Below are positions 34,681 to 44,387 of a stretch of DNA of 64,000 nt, in pieces. Every line of letters starts with the position of its first letter. The first letter of the stretch is position 1. The DNA is taken from contig CAMDBI010000001.1 in the NCBI GenBank assembly GCA_945889005.1, forward strand, positions 62,001 to 126,000, in the 5' to 3' direction. Under the pieces are notes generated by a model, which worked only from the letters and a program-made list of their open reading frames with translations, did no database searches and had not been told where the DNA came from. Position numbers and translations under genes: made by a program. This DNA comes from Bacteroides fragilis (GTDB lineage Bacteria > Bacteroidota > Bacteroidia > Bacteroidales > DTGW01).

Positions 34681-37600
34681 ATGAATTTTATTAACAAATA
34701 TATAAAACTTGGTTTATTTTTTTTATTGACTTGCCTCAATATAGATAATCAATATGCTTCAAAGAATCATATTGACCTAGATGGGATGCCATTTATAAAT
34801 AATTATTCTTTACCCGAGCCATTTGGTTATTACAATGTAAACTCTTTGGAGAAAGATAGTAATGGAACCGTTTTTATGGCAGTAAATGATAATATTCTTT
34901 GTATTTATAATAACGATTACGATATTATATCTCTTCCTGGTAAAGTATTGCTTACAGCATCATCTTCAAAAATATTTGTTTCGGCCGATCAGTTTATTGG
35001 TTTTATTCAAATAAACTCTTTGGGAAATCCAATTTTATCGGCTATAGTTAACGATTCTTTAGCCGAATCGTTTAATATATCAACTATCGACAATTTTGCA
35101 TATTGTAATCAATCACTTTATTTTACCAGTAAAAATATTTTGTATCGTTTGAAAAGTAATGTTCCTGAAGTAATCGACTCAAGCAAAGGTGCATATTCTT
35201 TTTTTACTTCGAACAACAAATTATTGATTCATCCACATGGCAAGGAACTATTAATTGCAAGCAACAAAGGTTTAGAGCCTTATTATAAGGCTGCAATTCT
35301 TGGTGCAAAATCTATTGAATGGCTTTTTTCAGAAAAAGATGGTATTACAATGAAGCTTGAAAATGGCATTATATATAATATAGATACTTTAAAACAAATA
35401 AAACTTAATAACAATTTTTTAAATATCGATCGGAATATAAATATCAGTTCGGTGTCGATTTTTAACGATTCGGTTTATATAGTTGTAAGCCCTCAAAAAG
35501 GGATTCAATACTATTTAAAATCTGGAAGACTTATTAATACTATAGATTCGGAAAAAGGATTGCCCGATAGCAAAGTAAAATATGTTTATATTGATATTTT
35601 TAAAAACACGATTGCCGTTTTCGACAATTATATTTCTATTATTAGAACCGGGTTTCCCATGTCGTTTTTTGGTCGCGCAAAAGGTCTGAGTGGTAAAATA
35701 AATGACATTTTGGTTTTTAACGGTTCACATTTTGTAGCTTCTACAAATGGTTTACACAAATTGGTTGAAGATAAGAAAACCAAGTCAATACATTTTGAAC
35801 AAATTAAAAATGTACATGGAATAGGTTTGAAAATTAGAGCTATAGACAGTATCATTTATTATATTTCTTCAAAAGGTATTTACTGTATCGAAAACGAAAA
35901 GGCAGATCAATTAGTAAATGATCCAATTATTTCTGAAGCTTTTTTGGTGTCGGACAGCAATAAACTTATATTGTCGGGAACCGATAAAAAGATTAAGGTT
36001 TTTAAGGTAAATAAAAGAAAACTACAGAAAATAAGAGAATTTAACATCGACGAACCCATTACTAAAATAATACCCGATAATAAAGGATACATTTGGTTCT
36101 TAACAGGACTCAATAAAATAAGCATTCTGCGCGAAGACATGGTATACCATGGAGGTAAATTAAAAAATATTTCGATATTAAAAGCTGCAATAAATAGTAT
36201 TGTCGTAAATAATAATCTTTTATATTTTATTTCGAAGCAAGATATTTATATTTTTGATTATAACAACAATCTTTTTGTAAAAGACAATATCATATCGAAT
36301 TTGGAACAAGGCAAAACATTGAGATTATTTCCAATTTCGACTAACGATACCGATCGGCAGTGGTTTACCTATTCCGATATATCGAACAATAATTATGGTT
36401 TACTACTTTTGAATAACAAAAAGGGCGACAATAGAATACAATTTATCAATATTCCTCATAAACTATCGGGAATAGTATTTGTCGAAAAGAACAATGTATG
36501 GGTCGGAAGTTATAATGGATTGCTGCATTATAGCATAAACGAAGATATTATATCGTATAGCAACTTAAACACCCGTATAAAAGAAATTAAAATAGGGAAC
36601 GATTCGTCGATTTCGCTCAATGGATCTGCAGAGATAGATTTTTCGTTAAATAACATACACTTTTCATACTCAACAAGTCAAATTGAAAATGATTTAATAC
36701 AATATCAATATCGATTGATAAATGCGAATAAACAATGGTCAGACTGGTCGAATCAAACCATAAAAGACTATACGAATTTAAGTCCCGGGTATTATACTTT
36801 TCAGTTACGAAGTCGCAATCTCAATGGAAATATATCGTCGATTGTTGAGTATCAGTTTCAAATAAAACGACCCTTTTATTTGAGTATACCATTCTATATT
36901 TTGTATATATTGATAGGACTAATTATGTTGTTTTTGTTTTTTAGATGGCGCACTTGGGTTTATTTAAAAGAAAACGAAAAACTCGAAAACATTATACATG
37001 AAAGAACCGAAGAATTAATACGGGAAAAAGAAAAGAGCGAACATCTTTTGGCCAATATGTTACCCAAAGGCACAGCCGATGAACTGAAATTGACCGGAAA
37101 GGCAACATCTCAAAAATACACGATGGCAACAGTGTTATTTTCAGATATTCAAGGGTTTACCAAAATAGCAGAACACCTAAATCCCGATACACTTATCGAT
37201 CAGCTCGATTCGTTTTTCTTTCAGTTTGACAGTGTGGTAGAACGCTATAATATAGAGAAAATAAAGACAATAGGCGATGCATACATGTGTGCGGGAGGGA
37301 TTCCCAAAAAAAATATAACAAATCCGGTTGAAGTTGTACTTGCAGCATTAGAAATGCAAGACTATATGCACGATCTGAAAGCAAAAAACACCGATATTTG
37401 GGATCTTCGTATTGGAATTCACACTGGGTCAGTTATTGCCGGAGTAGTGGGTCAAAAGAAACTATCGTACGATATTTGGGGCGATACCGTAAATGTTGCC
37501 AGCCGTATGGAATCGTCGGGCGAGCCCGGGAAAGTTAATGTTTCGGGACAAACATACGAACATATAAAAGAGTTTTTTGTGTGCGAATACCGTGGCAAAA

Positions 37601-38307
37601 TGCCTGTAAAATACAAAGGAGAAATCGATATGTATTTTGTTAAATGCGTAAGACCTGAGCTTTCGCAAAACATGAAAAATATTCCGAATAAAAAATTCCA
37701 AATTAAACTACAATTATTGCGATTGTTCGATCTCGAGGAATTTATGTATGAAAAGTACGAACGAGAATTGCCCGAAAACCTTCATTTTCATAATATAAAT
37801 CATGTAAAAGAAACAGTTAATTATTCTGAATTACTAGCAAAAGCCAACGATTTGACAGTAGAAGAAAACCTCATTTTAATAACATCTGCACTGCTTCACG
37901 ATATTGGTTATATATGGTCGTACGAAAATCACGAAGATTTTAGTGTAAATTTTGTTCGAGAAATTTTGCCACAATTTAGATACACACCCGAACAGATAGA
38001 TCAAATTTGTGAATTGATAAATGTTACACGCCGGGGACAAAAAGCTCAAAATATATTGGAAGAAACCTTGTTGGATTCAATAATGGGCTATATCGGTCGC
38101 CCCGATTTTGTAATACTTTCAGAAAATTTATATAACGAATTATACGATTTTGGCCTAGTCCATTCGAAAGATGAATGGGTAAAAATGCAAATTACATTAT
38201 TGTCTAATCATAAATTTAATACAGAAGCAGCCAATAAACTGCGCGAAGTACCAGCCGATCGACAAATAGAATTACTTTTGAGCACATTTGATAAAAAATC
38301 TTTTTAA
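34681..38307 (+). CDS. Propeller sensor with class III adenylate cyclase and C-terminal HD domain
   Basis: The 1208-residue protein has a signal peptide, a long beta-propeller sensor (about 30-640) and a Y_Y_Y-like domain (about 655-725: LIQYQYRLINANKQWSDWS, LSPGYYTFQLRSRN). A membrane helix at about 731-757 and a short coiled coil lead to a class III cyclase domain (about 810-985). Metal Asp residues are in FSDIQGF and IGDAYM. Lys in KIKTIGDAYM and Asp in YDIWGDTVNVASRM mark it as adenylate rather than guanylate specific. The C-terminus (about 1020-1200) looks like an HD phosphohydrolase (HNINHVKETV, LLHDIGYI). It may make and remove cyclic nucleotide in one chain. Confidence 0.88.
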   Translation: MNFINKYIKLGLFFLLTCLNIDNQYASKNHIDLDGMPFINNYSLPEPFGYYNVNSLEKDSNGTVFMAVNDNILCIYNNDYDIISLPGKVLLTASSSKIFVSADQFIGFIQINSLGNPILSAIVNDSLAESFNISTIDNFAYCNQSLYFTSKNILYRLKSNVPEVIDSSKGAYSFFTSNNKLLIHPHGKELLIASNKGLEPYYKAAILGAKSIEWLFSEKDGITMKLENGIIYNIDTLKQIKLNNNFLNIDRNINISSVSIFNDSVYIVVSPQKGIQYYLKSGRLINTIDSEKGLPDSKVKYVYIDIFKNTIAVFDNYISIIRTGFPMSFFGRAKGLSGKINDILVFNGSHFVASTNGLHKLVEDKKTKSIHFEQIKNVHGIGLKIRAIDSIIYYISSKGIYCIENEKADQLVNDPIISEAFLVSDSNKLILSGTDKKIKVFKVNKRKLQKIREFNIDEPITKIIPDNKGYIWFLTGLNKISILREDMVYHGGKLKNISILKAAINSIVVNNNLLYFISKQDIYIFDYNNNLFVKDNIISNLEQGKTLRLFPISTNDTDRQWFTYSDISNNNYGLLLLNNKKGDNRIQFINIPHKLSGIVFVEKNNVWVGSYNGLLHYSINEDIISYSNLNTRIKEIKIGNDSSISLNGSAEIDFSLNNIHFSYSTSQIENDLIQYQYRLINANKQWSDWSNQTIKDYTNLSPGYYTFQLRSRNLNGNISSIVEYQFQIKRPFYLSIPFYILYILIGLIMLFLFFRWRTWVYLKENEKLENIIHERTEELIREKEKSEHLLANMLPKGTADELKLTGKATSQKYTMATVLFSDIQGFTKIAEHLNPDTLIDQLDSFFFQFDSVVERYNIEKIKTIGDAYMCAGGIPKKNITNPVEVVLAALEMQDYMHDLKAKNTDIWDLRIGIHTGSVIAGVVGQKKLSYDIWGDTVNVASRMESSGEPGKVNVSGQTYEHIKEFFVCEYRGKMPVKYKGEIDMYFVKCVRPELSQNMKNIPNKKFQIKLQLLRLFDLEEFMYEKYERELPENLHFHNINHVKETVNYSELLAKANDLTVEENLILITSALLHDIGYIWSYENHEDFSVNFVREILPQFRYTPEQIDQICELINVTRRGQKAQNILEETLLDSIMGYIGRPDFVILSENLYNELYDFGLVHSKDEWVKMQITLLSNHKFNTEAANKLREVPADRQIELLLSTFDKKSF

Positions 38308-38407
38308 AAAGCCATATAAGTATATAATAAATCAATTATTTTTGAAAAATGCTTTTTTAGGAACAATTTTGAAAAAGTAGGCTGATTACAAATTGAAGAT
38401 TACATAG

Positions 38408-39424
38408 ATGGAAACAATTGATTGGAAGAATTTGGGGTTTGGTTACATGAAGACCGATTTTAATTCGCGTTGTTATTATAAAGAAGGTAAATGGGGCGAA
38501 ATTGAAATTTCCGATTCCGAATATGTAAACATGCACATGGCAGCTACTTGCTTACATTATGGGCAAGAAGCATTTGAAGGTTTAAAAGCATATCGTTGCA
38601 AAGATGGTAAAATTCGTATGTTTCGCATTGCCGACAATGCACAACGTATGTGGGAAACTGCCCAATATATTATGATGCAACCTGTTCCAAAAGAAATCTT
38701 TATCAATTCGGTAATAGAAGTTGTTAAACGCAACGAAAGATTTATACCTCCATATGGTTCAGGAGCATCGTTATATGTACGTCCTTTATTGATTGGTGTT
38801 GGTCCAGAAGTTGGCGTAAAACCATCGAAAGAATACTTATTTATGGTTTTTGTTACACCCGTAGGTCCATATTTCAAAGAAGGTTTTAACCCTGCCAATG
38901 TTATGATTTGTCGCGACTACGATCGTGCAGCCCCACTGGGTACAGGTCATATAAAAGTTGGTGGCAATTATGCAGCCAGTCTTTTATCGCTCAAGAAAGG
39001 CACAGAACTGGGTTATGCTTCAGTACTGTATCTCGATGCACGCGAAAAAAAATATATTGACGAAAGTGGACAAACCAATTTTTTTGGTATCAAAAACAAT
39101 ACATACGTAACACCCGAATCGCGCTCGATATTGCCTTCAATTACCAACAAAAGTATCATGGCACTTGCCGAGGGTATGGGAATGAAAGTTGAAAAGCGTC
39201 GTGTACCATTCGAAGAGCTCGAAACTTTTGAGGAAGTAGGTTCGTGCGGTACGGCTGCTGTTATAAGCCCTATTAAGAAGATCGTTGATCCGGACAACAA
39301 CCGTATTTACGAATATTGTAAAGATGGAAAACCTGGTCCTGTATGCGAAAAATTATATAACAAGTTGCTAGCCATACAGTATGGCGACGAGCCCGATACA
39401 CATGGATGGGTAACGGTGTTGTAA
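38408..39424 (+). CDS. ilvE: Branched-chain amino acid aminotransferase
   Basis: The 338-residue fold-type IV PLP enzyme transfers amino groups between branched-chain amino acids and 2-oxoglutarate. The PLP-binding Lys is in GTGHIKVGGNYAASL. Other family segments are HYGQEAFEGLKAYR, SGASLYVRPLLIG, and DESGQTNFFGI. The C-terminal EEVGSCGTAAVISPI is also typical of the class II IlvE group. It appears to be a single gene ended by a strong terminator. Confidence 0.95.
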   Translation: METIDWKNLGFGYMKTDFNSRCYYKEGKWGEIEISDSEYVNMHMAATCLHYGQEAFEGLKAYRCKDGKIRMFRIADNAQRMWETAQYIMMQPVPKEIFINSVIEVVKRNERFIPPYGSGASLYVRPLLIGVGPEVGVKPSKEYLFMVFVTPVGPYFKEGFNPANVMICRDYDRAAPLGTGHIKVGGNYAASLLSLKKGTELGYASVLYLDAREKKYIDESGQTNFFGIKNNTYVTPESRSILPSITNKSIMALAEGMGMKVEKRRVPFEELETFEEVGSCGTAAVISPIKKIVDPDNNRIYEYCKDGKPGPVCEKLYNKLLAIQYGDEPDTHGWVTVL

Positions 39425-39430
39425 AATCAT

Positions 39431-39466
39431 AAAAAAGCCGCTCGAAAAAATTAAGCGGCTTTTTCT
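39431..39466 (+). terminator. Terminator of ilvE, overlapping the end of the broken toxin gene
   Basis: Stem AGCCGCT / AGCGGCT with an 11-nt loop and a T-run. It also contains the TAA stop (39451-39453) of the toxin on the other strand and can act in both directions. Confidence 0.88.
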
Positions 39467-40052
39467 TTTCTTTTTATTTTATCAGGATTTTGTCTATTAT
39501 CAAAAACGTCGGTTATTATCACTTTCTCATCATGTATCTTGTAGATTATTTTATAGTTTCCGCGTAATAGGTTTCTATGTCCTTCACTTAATTCTTCAAG
39601 AAATATTTCTTTTGCCCCAGAAAAAGGTTGTGTTTCTAATAGTTGGGTACTATTTAATTCAACTTTGACAAATTTGCAATGTCGTTCTAATAGCCGTAGA
39701 GCGGCGAAATATTTGTAGAAAAATGTTATTCAAAATTATTAAGCCACATAGTGGCGAAATATTATTTCGGTGCTACGCACCTTATTGTTTTGGAATATTG
39801 TCTTTCTACAAAGATGTCGCAACTATGTTGCTTTTATAAAACTATGTTTTCGTCTTATTCGATGCTATGTATATAGTATTCAGTTTGTTTATTCTGTCAA
39901 AGTAGAATTAAAATACTATTTTTAATATTAACAGCAATTTTAACACTAACATTTGTTTTGTAAAATTTAAATATCTCATAAAGTGAATCCAATGAAAATT
40001 TTGTCCATTGAACTTTTATTTTACCATGATTGAGATTGTTTTTCAACGTCAT
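39451..40052 (-). pseudogene. ParE/RelE-type toxin gene interrupted by a 259-bp repeat element
   Basis: The gene is in two parts. The N-terminal part begins with ATG at 40052, inside the antitoxin end, and codes for about 46 toxin-like residues (IKVQWTKFSLDSLYEIFKFY). The C-terminal part, 39654-39451, codes for TQLLETQPFSGAKEIF, then HRNLLRGNYKIIYKI and VFDNRQNP, a clear RelE/ParE ending. Between them lies the element 39655-39913, which brings a TGA stop at 39897. Both parts carry the codons AAT AGT at their inner end; joining there gives an in-frame protein of about 111 residues. The toxin is therefore likely inactive. Confidence 0.85.
39655..39913. mobile_element. MITE-like element with terminal inverted repeats and a chain of mini-hairpins
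   Basis: The ends TAATTCAACTTTGACA (39655-39670) and TGTCAAAGTAGAATTA (39895-39910) are inverted repeats with one mismatch. TACTATT at 39648-39654 and 39914-39920 flanks it as a direct repeat. Inside are hairpins GCCG-CGGC (39693-39705), GCCAC-ATA-GTGGC (39743-39755), GGTGC-TAC-GCACC (39769-39781) and GCAAC-TAT-GTTGC (39819-39831). The segment after the first hairpin (TTTGTAGAAA...) recurs in reverse complement before the last one. It has no open frame, so it must have been moved by a factor encoded elsewhere. Confidence 0.8.
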
Positions 40053-40263
40053 CTTGAGATATTAAATTGCCATTTTTAATATCCATATTTGATTTTTTAG
40101 CTCTGTTTTTCAATTCCGTCATTGATAACATAGAAATAGTTGGTCTATTAAGAGAATTATTAATAATATCTTCAACTTGCTGAAAAACTGCATCGTCATT
40201 CAATATAATTAATTGCTCAATTATGTTTAACTTTCTATTTCGAATCTCATGTATTCTCTTCAT
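40021..40263 (-). CDS. Antitoxin of the broken ParE/RelE-type pair
   Basis: The 80-residue protein is helical and charged. The ending (SMTELKNRAKKSNMDIKNGNLISQDDVEKQSQSW) follows the common Bacteroidota antitoxin pattern in which a helix is followed by a short acidic toxin-binding tail ending near a Trp. Its last 32 bases overlap the start of the toxin frame. With the toxin disrupted, it is an orphan that may still repress its promoter or counter related toxins. Confidence 0.75.
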   Translation of the reverse strand: MKRIHEIRNRKLNIIEQLIILNDDAVFQQVEDIINNSLNRPTISMLSMTELKNRAKKSNMDIKNGNLISQDDVEKQSQSW

Positions 40264-40342
40264 TTTCTACTTTTGAATATAGGTATCCAAAGTAATATTT
40301 TTTTCAAAAAAAAAGTTAATACATAGTGGTTTCAGCATCATT

Positions 40343-40369
40343 TTGAATTAATATTGTACATTAATTTTG
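40343..40369 (+). promoter_or_regulatory. Promoter of the ftsX operon
   Basis: TTG (40343-40345, in TTTTG) is followed after 16 bases by TAATTTTG (40362-40369). The start would be near 40376, only a few bases before the ftsX ATG at 40380, implying a very short leader. Confidence 0.55.
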
Positions 40370-40379
40370 TGAACATTAC

Positions 40380-41255
40380 ATGCCAATCAAAGATAGCCCT
40401 GTAAATCAGCGACGTATACAAAGCTCATATATAACCTCTACCATTAGTATTTCTTTGGTATTGCTTATGCTTAGTCTATTGGGTTTTTTGGTTATCAATG
40501 CGCGTATGTTGTCAGATTTTGTTAAAGAAAGTATCAATTTTTCGGTAATCATAAAGCCCAATACCGATGAGCTCGAAATACTGCGTTTTCAAAAAGAGCT
40601 CGATGCCAATGAGTTTATAAAATCGACCGAATACATTACAGCCGAGAAAGCAGCTGCCGAATTTAAAAAATCGCTCGGCGAAGATTTTATCGACTTTTTG
40701 GGGTTCAATCCATTGCTTCCGACCATAGAAGTGAAGCTCAATGCCCAATATGCCAACGATGCCACTATCGAAATGTTTGAGAAAAAATATAAAAACAGGC
40801 TTTTCATTAAGGAATTTGTATTTGAAAAAAACCTCATCAATTTACTCAACGACAATATTAAACGAATTAGTATAATAATTCTTGCGTTTTGTGGTTTATT
40901 GTTATTAATAGCAGTTGCTCTGATGAACAATACTATAAGGCTAGTAATTTTTTCGAAGCGATTTCTTATTCGAACCATGCAATTGGTCGGTGCCACACGT
41001 TTTTTTATTCGTAAACCATTTTTGTTGAGAAGTATATGGCAAGGCATAATTTCGTCGACCTTGGCATTTATTATGTTTGCTGGTTTATTGTATTTGGCTC
41101 AAAAACAAATGCATGAAGTTGTGTTTATAGTCGATTTGAAAATGATTGGTATGCTGTTTGGACTTATTGCCTTGGTTGGCATATTTATTAATCTTGTTAG
41201 TACCTATTTTGCTGTAAATAAGTATTTAAGTATTAAAGTTGACGATTTATATTAA
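40380..41255 (+). CDS. ftsX: FtsX-like cell division permease
   Basis: The 291-residue protein has an N-terminal cytoplasmic stretch, a first membrane helix (ISISLVLLMLSLLGFLVINA), an extracytoplasmic domain (about 45-160) and three C-terminal helices. The order and size match FtsX, which with FtsE controls peptidoglycan hydrolysis at the septum. The segment FLIRTMQLVGATRFFIRKPFLLRS is typical. ftsE is not adjacent, as is usual in Bacteroidota. An EnvC-like activator, a possible partner, is at 1783-2994. Confidence 0.9.
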   Translation: MPIKDSPVNQRRIQSSYITSTISISLVLLMLSLLGFLVINARMLSDFVKESINFSVIIKPNTDELEILRFQKELDANEFIKSTEYITAEKAAAEFKKSLGEDFIDFLGFNPLLPTIEVKLNAQYANDATIEMFEKKYKNRLFIKEFVFEKNLINLLNDNIKRISIIILAFCGLLLLIAVALMNNTIRLVIFSKRFLIRTMQLVGATRFFIRKPFLLRSIWQGIISSTLAFIMFAGLLYLAQKQMHEVVFIVDLKMIGMLFGLIALVGIFINLVSTYFAVNKYLSIKVDDLY

Positions 41256-41264
41256 ATTCATATT

Positions 41265-41543
41265 ATGAAAAACGAAAAAAATTTAATTAAGAAAGATGAA
41301 AACTCCAGCGGGGGTTTTCCAATGCCAAAAATGAATTATTACTTACTGGCAATTGCTTTTGTTGTTGTAGTGATAGGCTTTTTATTGATGATTGGTGGAA
41401 AAAGCGAAAATCCCGATGTGTTTAACTACGAAATGTTTAGTTTCAGACGTATTACACTAGCTCCAATAGTTGTTTTATTGGGTTTTGCTTTTGCCGGTTA
41501 TGCAATCATGCGTAATCCCAAAGGTACAGAAGAAGCAAAATAA
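41265..41543 (+). CDS. DUF3098 membrane protein
   Basis: The 92-residue protein has two membrane helices (about 28-46 and 65-82) and the DUF3098 pattern around PKMNYYLLAIAFVVVVIGFLLM, split over about 22-42, followed by FNYEMFSFRRITLAPIVVLLGF. In Bacteroidota it commonly lies between ftsX and uppP, as here. Its function is unknown; the location suggests cell-envelope growth. Confidence 0.88.
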   Translation: MKNEKNLIKKDENSSGGFPMPKMNYYLLAIAFVVVVIGFLLMIGGKSENPDVFNYEMFSFRRITLAPIVVLLGFAFAGYAIMRNPKGTEEAK

Positions 41544-41568
41544 ATGGAAATAGTAATGAAAAAAACCG

Positions 41569-41576
41569 TAATTTTG
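41569..41576 (+). promoter_or_regulatory. Possible internal -7 element before uppP
   Basis: TAATTTTG followed by CAACCCC matches the TTTG-CA context of strong promoters here and lies 20 bases before the uppP ATG; no -33 TTG is seen. Confidence 0.4.
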
Positions 41577-41596
41577 CAACCCCAAAAATTTAAAAA

Positions 41597-42388
41597 ATGA
41601 GTTATATTGAAGCGATTATCCTTGGTATTGTTCAAGGCATAAGTGAGTTTCTTCCAATTTCGTCGACAGGTCATATGGTTGTGACTTCAAGTCTAATGGG
41701 TATACAGCACGATAGTTTTACAAAACTATTTATTGTTGCTATTCAACTGGGGTCGATACTTTCGGTACTTGTACTTTACTGGAACAGATTTTTGCAATCG
41801 TTGAATTTTTATTATAAATTGGGTTTTGCGTTTATTCCTTCGGCAATAATAGGCTTATTGTTTAGCAAACAAATTGATGCTATGCTCGAAAGTGCATTGG
41901 TTGTTGGCATTATGCTTTTGGTGGGCGGAGTATTCTTTCTGTTTGTCGACAAATTGTTTCAAGACAAAGATGCTAGCGTAAGCGAAACTCCAAGTTTTAA
42001 AAAATCGTTTATTATTGGTTGTTTTCAATGTATTGCAATGATTCCAGGAGTATCGCGTTCGGCTGCAACCATTATTGGAGGATTGTCGCAAAAGCTTACT
42101 CGAAAAGCAGCTGCTGAATTTTCGTTTTTTTTGGCAGTACCTACCATGTTTGCTGCTACCGCCAAAAAAATGCTAGATTTTTATCAAGAAGGTGTTAGTT
42201 TAGATGCTACACAGATAAAATTATTGGCAGTAGGCAACATTGTTGCTTTTATTGTTGCCATGATAGCCATCAAAACCTTTATTGGCTTTTTAACAAAGCA
42301 TGGGTTTAAAGTGTTTGGCTATTACCGAATAGTTGTAGGTATCGTTATTTTAGTAATGATATATAAAGGCTTTCATTTAACTGTATAA
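41597..42388 (+). CDS. uppP: Undecaprenyl-diphosphate phosphatase
   Basis: The 263-residue, eight-helix protein recycles undecaprenyl diphosphate to the lipid carrier used for peptidoglycan and O-antigen. Both catalytic motifs are visible: [15 protein letters not shown] (about residues 14-28) and [14 protein letters not shown] (about 150-163). It could also confer bacitracin tolerance. truB starts 5 bases after its stop, so they are likely co-transcribed. Confidence 0.96.
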   Translation: MSYIEAIILGIVQGISEFLPISSTGHMVVTSSLMGIQHDSFTKLFIVAIQLGSILSVLVLYWNRFLQSLNFYYKLGFAFIPSAIIGLLFSKQIDAMLESALVVGIMLLVGGVFFLFVDKLFQDKDASVSETPSFKKSFIIGCFQCIAMIPGVSRSAATIIGGLSQKLTRKAAAEFSFFLAVPTMFAATAKKMLDFYQEGVSLDATQIKLLAVGNIVAFIVAMIAIKTFIGFLTKHGFKVFGYYRIVVGIVILVMIYKGFHLTV

Positions 42389-42393
42389 AATAA

Positions 42394-43158
42394 ATGGATA
42401 AGCAATTGGTCGAAGGTAAAGTATTGCTATTCGACAAACCTTATGAATGGACATCGTTCGATGTTGTTGGTCGAGTAAGATCAATGATTCGTAAGGCCTA
42501 CGGATTAAAAAAGCTAAAAGTGGGTCATGCAGGCACACTCGATCCCTTGGCAACAGGTTTGATGATTGTGTGTACAGGTAAATGCACCAAACAGATTGAT
42601 TTGATCCAACAAGGTGAAAAAGAATATGTTGCAACAATAGAGCTTGGCAAAACCACTCCTTCGTTCGACAAAGAAACGCAAATAGATGGGACTTATCCTT
42701 TCGAGCACATTACACAAAGTCTCATAAACGACGTTCTTAGCAAATTTATTGGCACTATTCAACAGATACCTCCTGTTTTTTCGGCAAAAATGATAGACGG
42801 TAAGCGTGCCTATGAAAGTGCACGTAACGGAAAAGAAGTTGAAATGAAAGCATCGACTATTGAAATTAAAAAAATGGAATTTTTGAAATTTGAAATGCCA
42901 TTTTTGGAACTTAAAATTGTTTGCAGCAGAGGAACATACATACGTTCATTGGCTCGCGATATTGGTTTTGAACTTGGTAGTGGTGCATATCTTACCGCAC
43001 TGCGAAGAACCAAAAGTGGAGAATACAAAGTTGAAAATGCGCTTTCAATAGAAGCTTTCGAAAATCAACTTAGGCTCAACGACGATATAAATAATAATTT
43101 AGAAGAAAAGAAACTTTTTACAAAAACATATAACAGACATGAAACTTTCACAGTTTAA
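42394..43158 (+). CDS. truB: tRNA pseudouridine-55 synthase
   Basis: The 254-residue enzyme makes pseudouridine at U55 in the T loop of tRNAs. The catalytic Asp is residue 50 in [13 protein letters not shown]. Other motifs are [18 protein letters not shown] and [13 protein letters not shown]. The C-terminal PUA domain is short, as is usual outside proteobacteria. It overlaps queA by 20 bases, a sign of coupled expression of two tRNA modification genes. Confidence 0.96.
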   Translation: MDKQLVEGKVLLFDKPYEWTSFDVVGRVRSMIRKAYGLKKLKVGHAGTLDPLATGLMIVCTGKCTKQIDLIQQGEKEYVATIELGKTTPSFDKETQIDGTYPFEHITQSLINDVLSKFIGTIQQIPPVFSAKMIDGKRAYESARNGKEVEMKASTIEIKKMEFLKFEMPFLELKIVCSRGTYIRSLARDIGFELGSGAYLTALRRTKSGEYKVENALSIEAFENQLRLNDDINNNLEEKKLFTKTYNRHETFTV

Positions 43159-44188
43159 ATACGCTCTTCCGCCCGAACTTATTGCAAAATATCCTTCTCA
43201 AAATAGAGACGAATCGAGACTTATGGTAGTCGATCGTGCAACAGGTGAGATTGAACATAAAGTTTTTAAAGAAGTTTTGAATTATTTTGGCGAAAACGAC
43301 GTTATGGTATTTAACAATACCAAGGTTTTCCCAGCACGTCTTTATGGCAATAAAGAAAAAACCGGAGCCGAGATAGAAGTGTTTTTGTTGCGTGAGTTAA
43401 ACCGCGAACAACGTTTGTGGGACGTATTGGTTGACCCTGCTCGAAAAATTCGTATAGGCAATAAATTATATTTTGGCGACGACGATATATTGGTTGCCGA
43501 AGTAATCGACAATACAACCTCTCGAGGACGTACCCTTCGCTTTTTGTTTGATGGAGATTACGATTCGTTTAAGGATACATTGTATAGCTTAGGCGAAACA
43601 CCACTTCCAAAGTTTATTAAACGACCGGTTGAGCCCGAAGACCGCGATCGATATCAAACGGTATTTGCTCAGTACGAAGGTGCTGTGGCTGCTCCAACTG
43701 CTGGTATGCACTTTAGTCGCGAATTGCTCAAACGTTTGGAAATTAAAGGTCTTGAGTTTGCATTTATTACCATGCACGTAGGTTTGGGCAATTTTCGTAC
43801 GGTAGATGTTGAAGATCTTACAAAGCACAAAATGGATTCGGAACGCATGATTATTACAGAAGAAGCCGTGCGTATAGTCAATAACGCAAGAGACAATAAA
43901 CAGAAAATTTGTGCAGTTGGAACCTCTGTACTGCGTACGCTCGAAAGTTCAGTTACAACAACTGGCAATCTCACACCATACGATGGGTGGACCAATAAAT
44001 TTATTTTTCCTCCATACGATTTCAATGCACCTACAAGCTTAATTTCGAATTTTCATTTGCCACTTTCTACATTACTTATGACAGTATCGGCATTTGCCGG
44101 ATACGATCTTCTTTTCAAAGCATACAAAGAAGCTGTTAAGCACAAGTACAATTTTGGCACTTATGGCGATGCAATGTTGATTTTGTAG
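43139..44188 (+). CDS. queA: S-adenosylmethionine:tRNA ribosyltransferase-isomerase
   Basis: QueA transfers the ribosyl part of SAM to 7-aminomethyl-7-deazaguanine in tRNA, the step before queuosine. The 349-residue length is typical. Visible motifs are [19 protein letters not shown] near the start, [23 protein letters not shown], and [10 protein letters not shown]. Its start overlaps the end of truB. No other queuosine genes are in the window. Confidence 0.96.
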   Translation: MKLSQFKYALPPELIAKYPSQNRDESRLMVVDRATGEIEHKVFKEVLNYFGENDVMVFNNTKVFPARLYGNKEKTGAEIEVFLLRELNREQRLWDVLVDPARKIRIGNKLYFGDDDILVAEVIDNTTSRGRTLRFLFDGDYDSFKDTLYSLGETPLPKFIKRPVEPEDRDRYQTVFAQYEGAVAAPTAGMHFSRELLKRLEIKGLEFAFITMHVGLGNFRTVDVEDLTKHKMDSERMIITEEAVRIVNNARDNKQKICAVGTSVLRTLESSVTTTGNLTPYDGWTNKFIFPPYDFNAPTSLISNFHLPLSTLLMTVSAFAGYDLLFKAYKEAVKHKYNFGTYGDAMLIL

Positions 44189-44300
44189 AAATTTCGGTAA
44201 CTACATAGAACTCAGAGACACAAAGTGTTATAATGCAAAATACAAAGGTTTTATTACTATTTTTTTGGAAAGATTTTTGCTTTGTTAATTTAATTGCTTG

Positions 44301-44350
44301 AAGACGGAAGACCGAAGTCGGAAGTAACTACACTTCCGACTTCGGTCTTC
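44301..44350. repeat. Heptamer array forming a 19-bp perfect palindrome
   Basis: AAGACGG, AAGACCG, AAGTCGG, AAGTAAC are four 7-nt units, and the reverse arm (CCGACTT, CGGTCTT) keeps the period. GAAGACCGAAGTCGGAAGT (44307-44325) and ACTTCCGACTTCGGTCTTC (44332-44350) are perfectly complementary around a 6-nt loop. It lies between convergent queA and the YkgJ-like gene and may act as a two-way terminator. Confidence 0.9.
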
Positions 44351-44387
44351 TAACAATATTGTTAATAACAAAATTTCAAAATATTTT

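Noticed and set aside
39655-39913. Insertion sequence with transposase
   Set aside because: The segment is only 259 bp and has no open frame; a non-autonomous element is the better reading.
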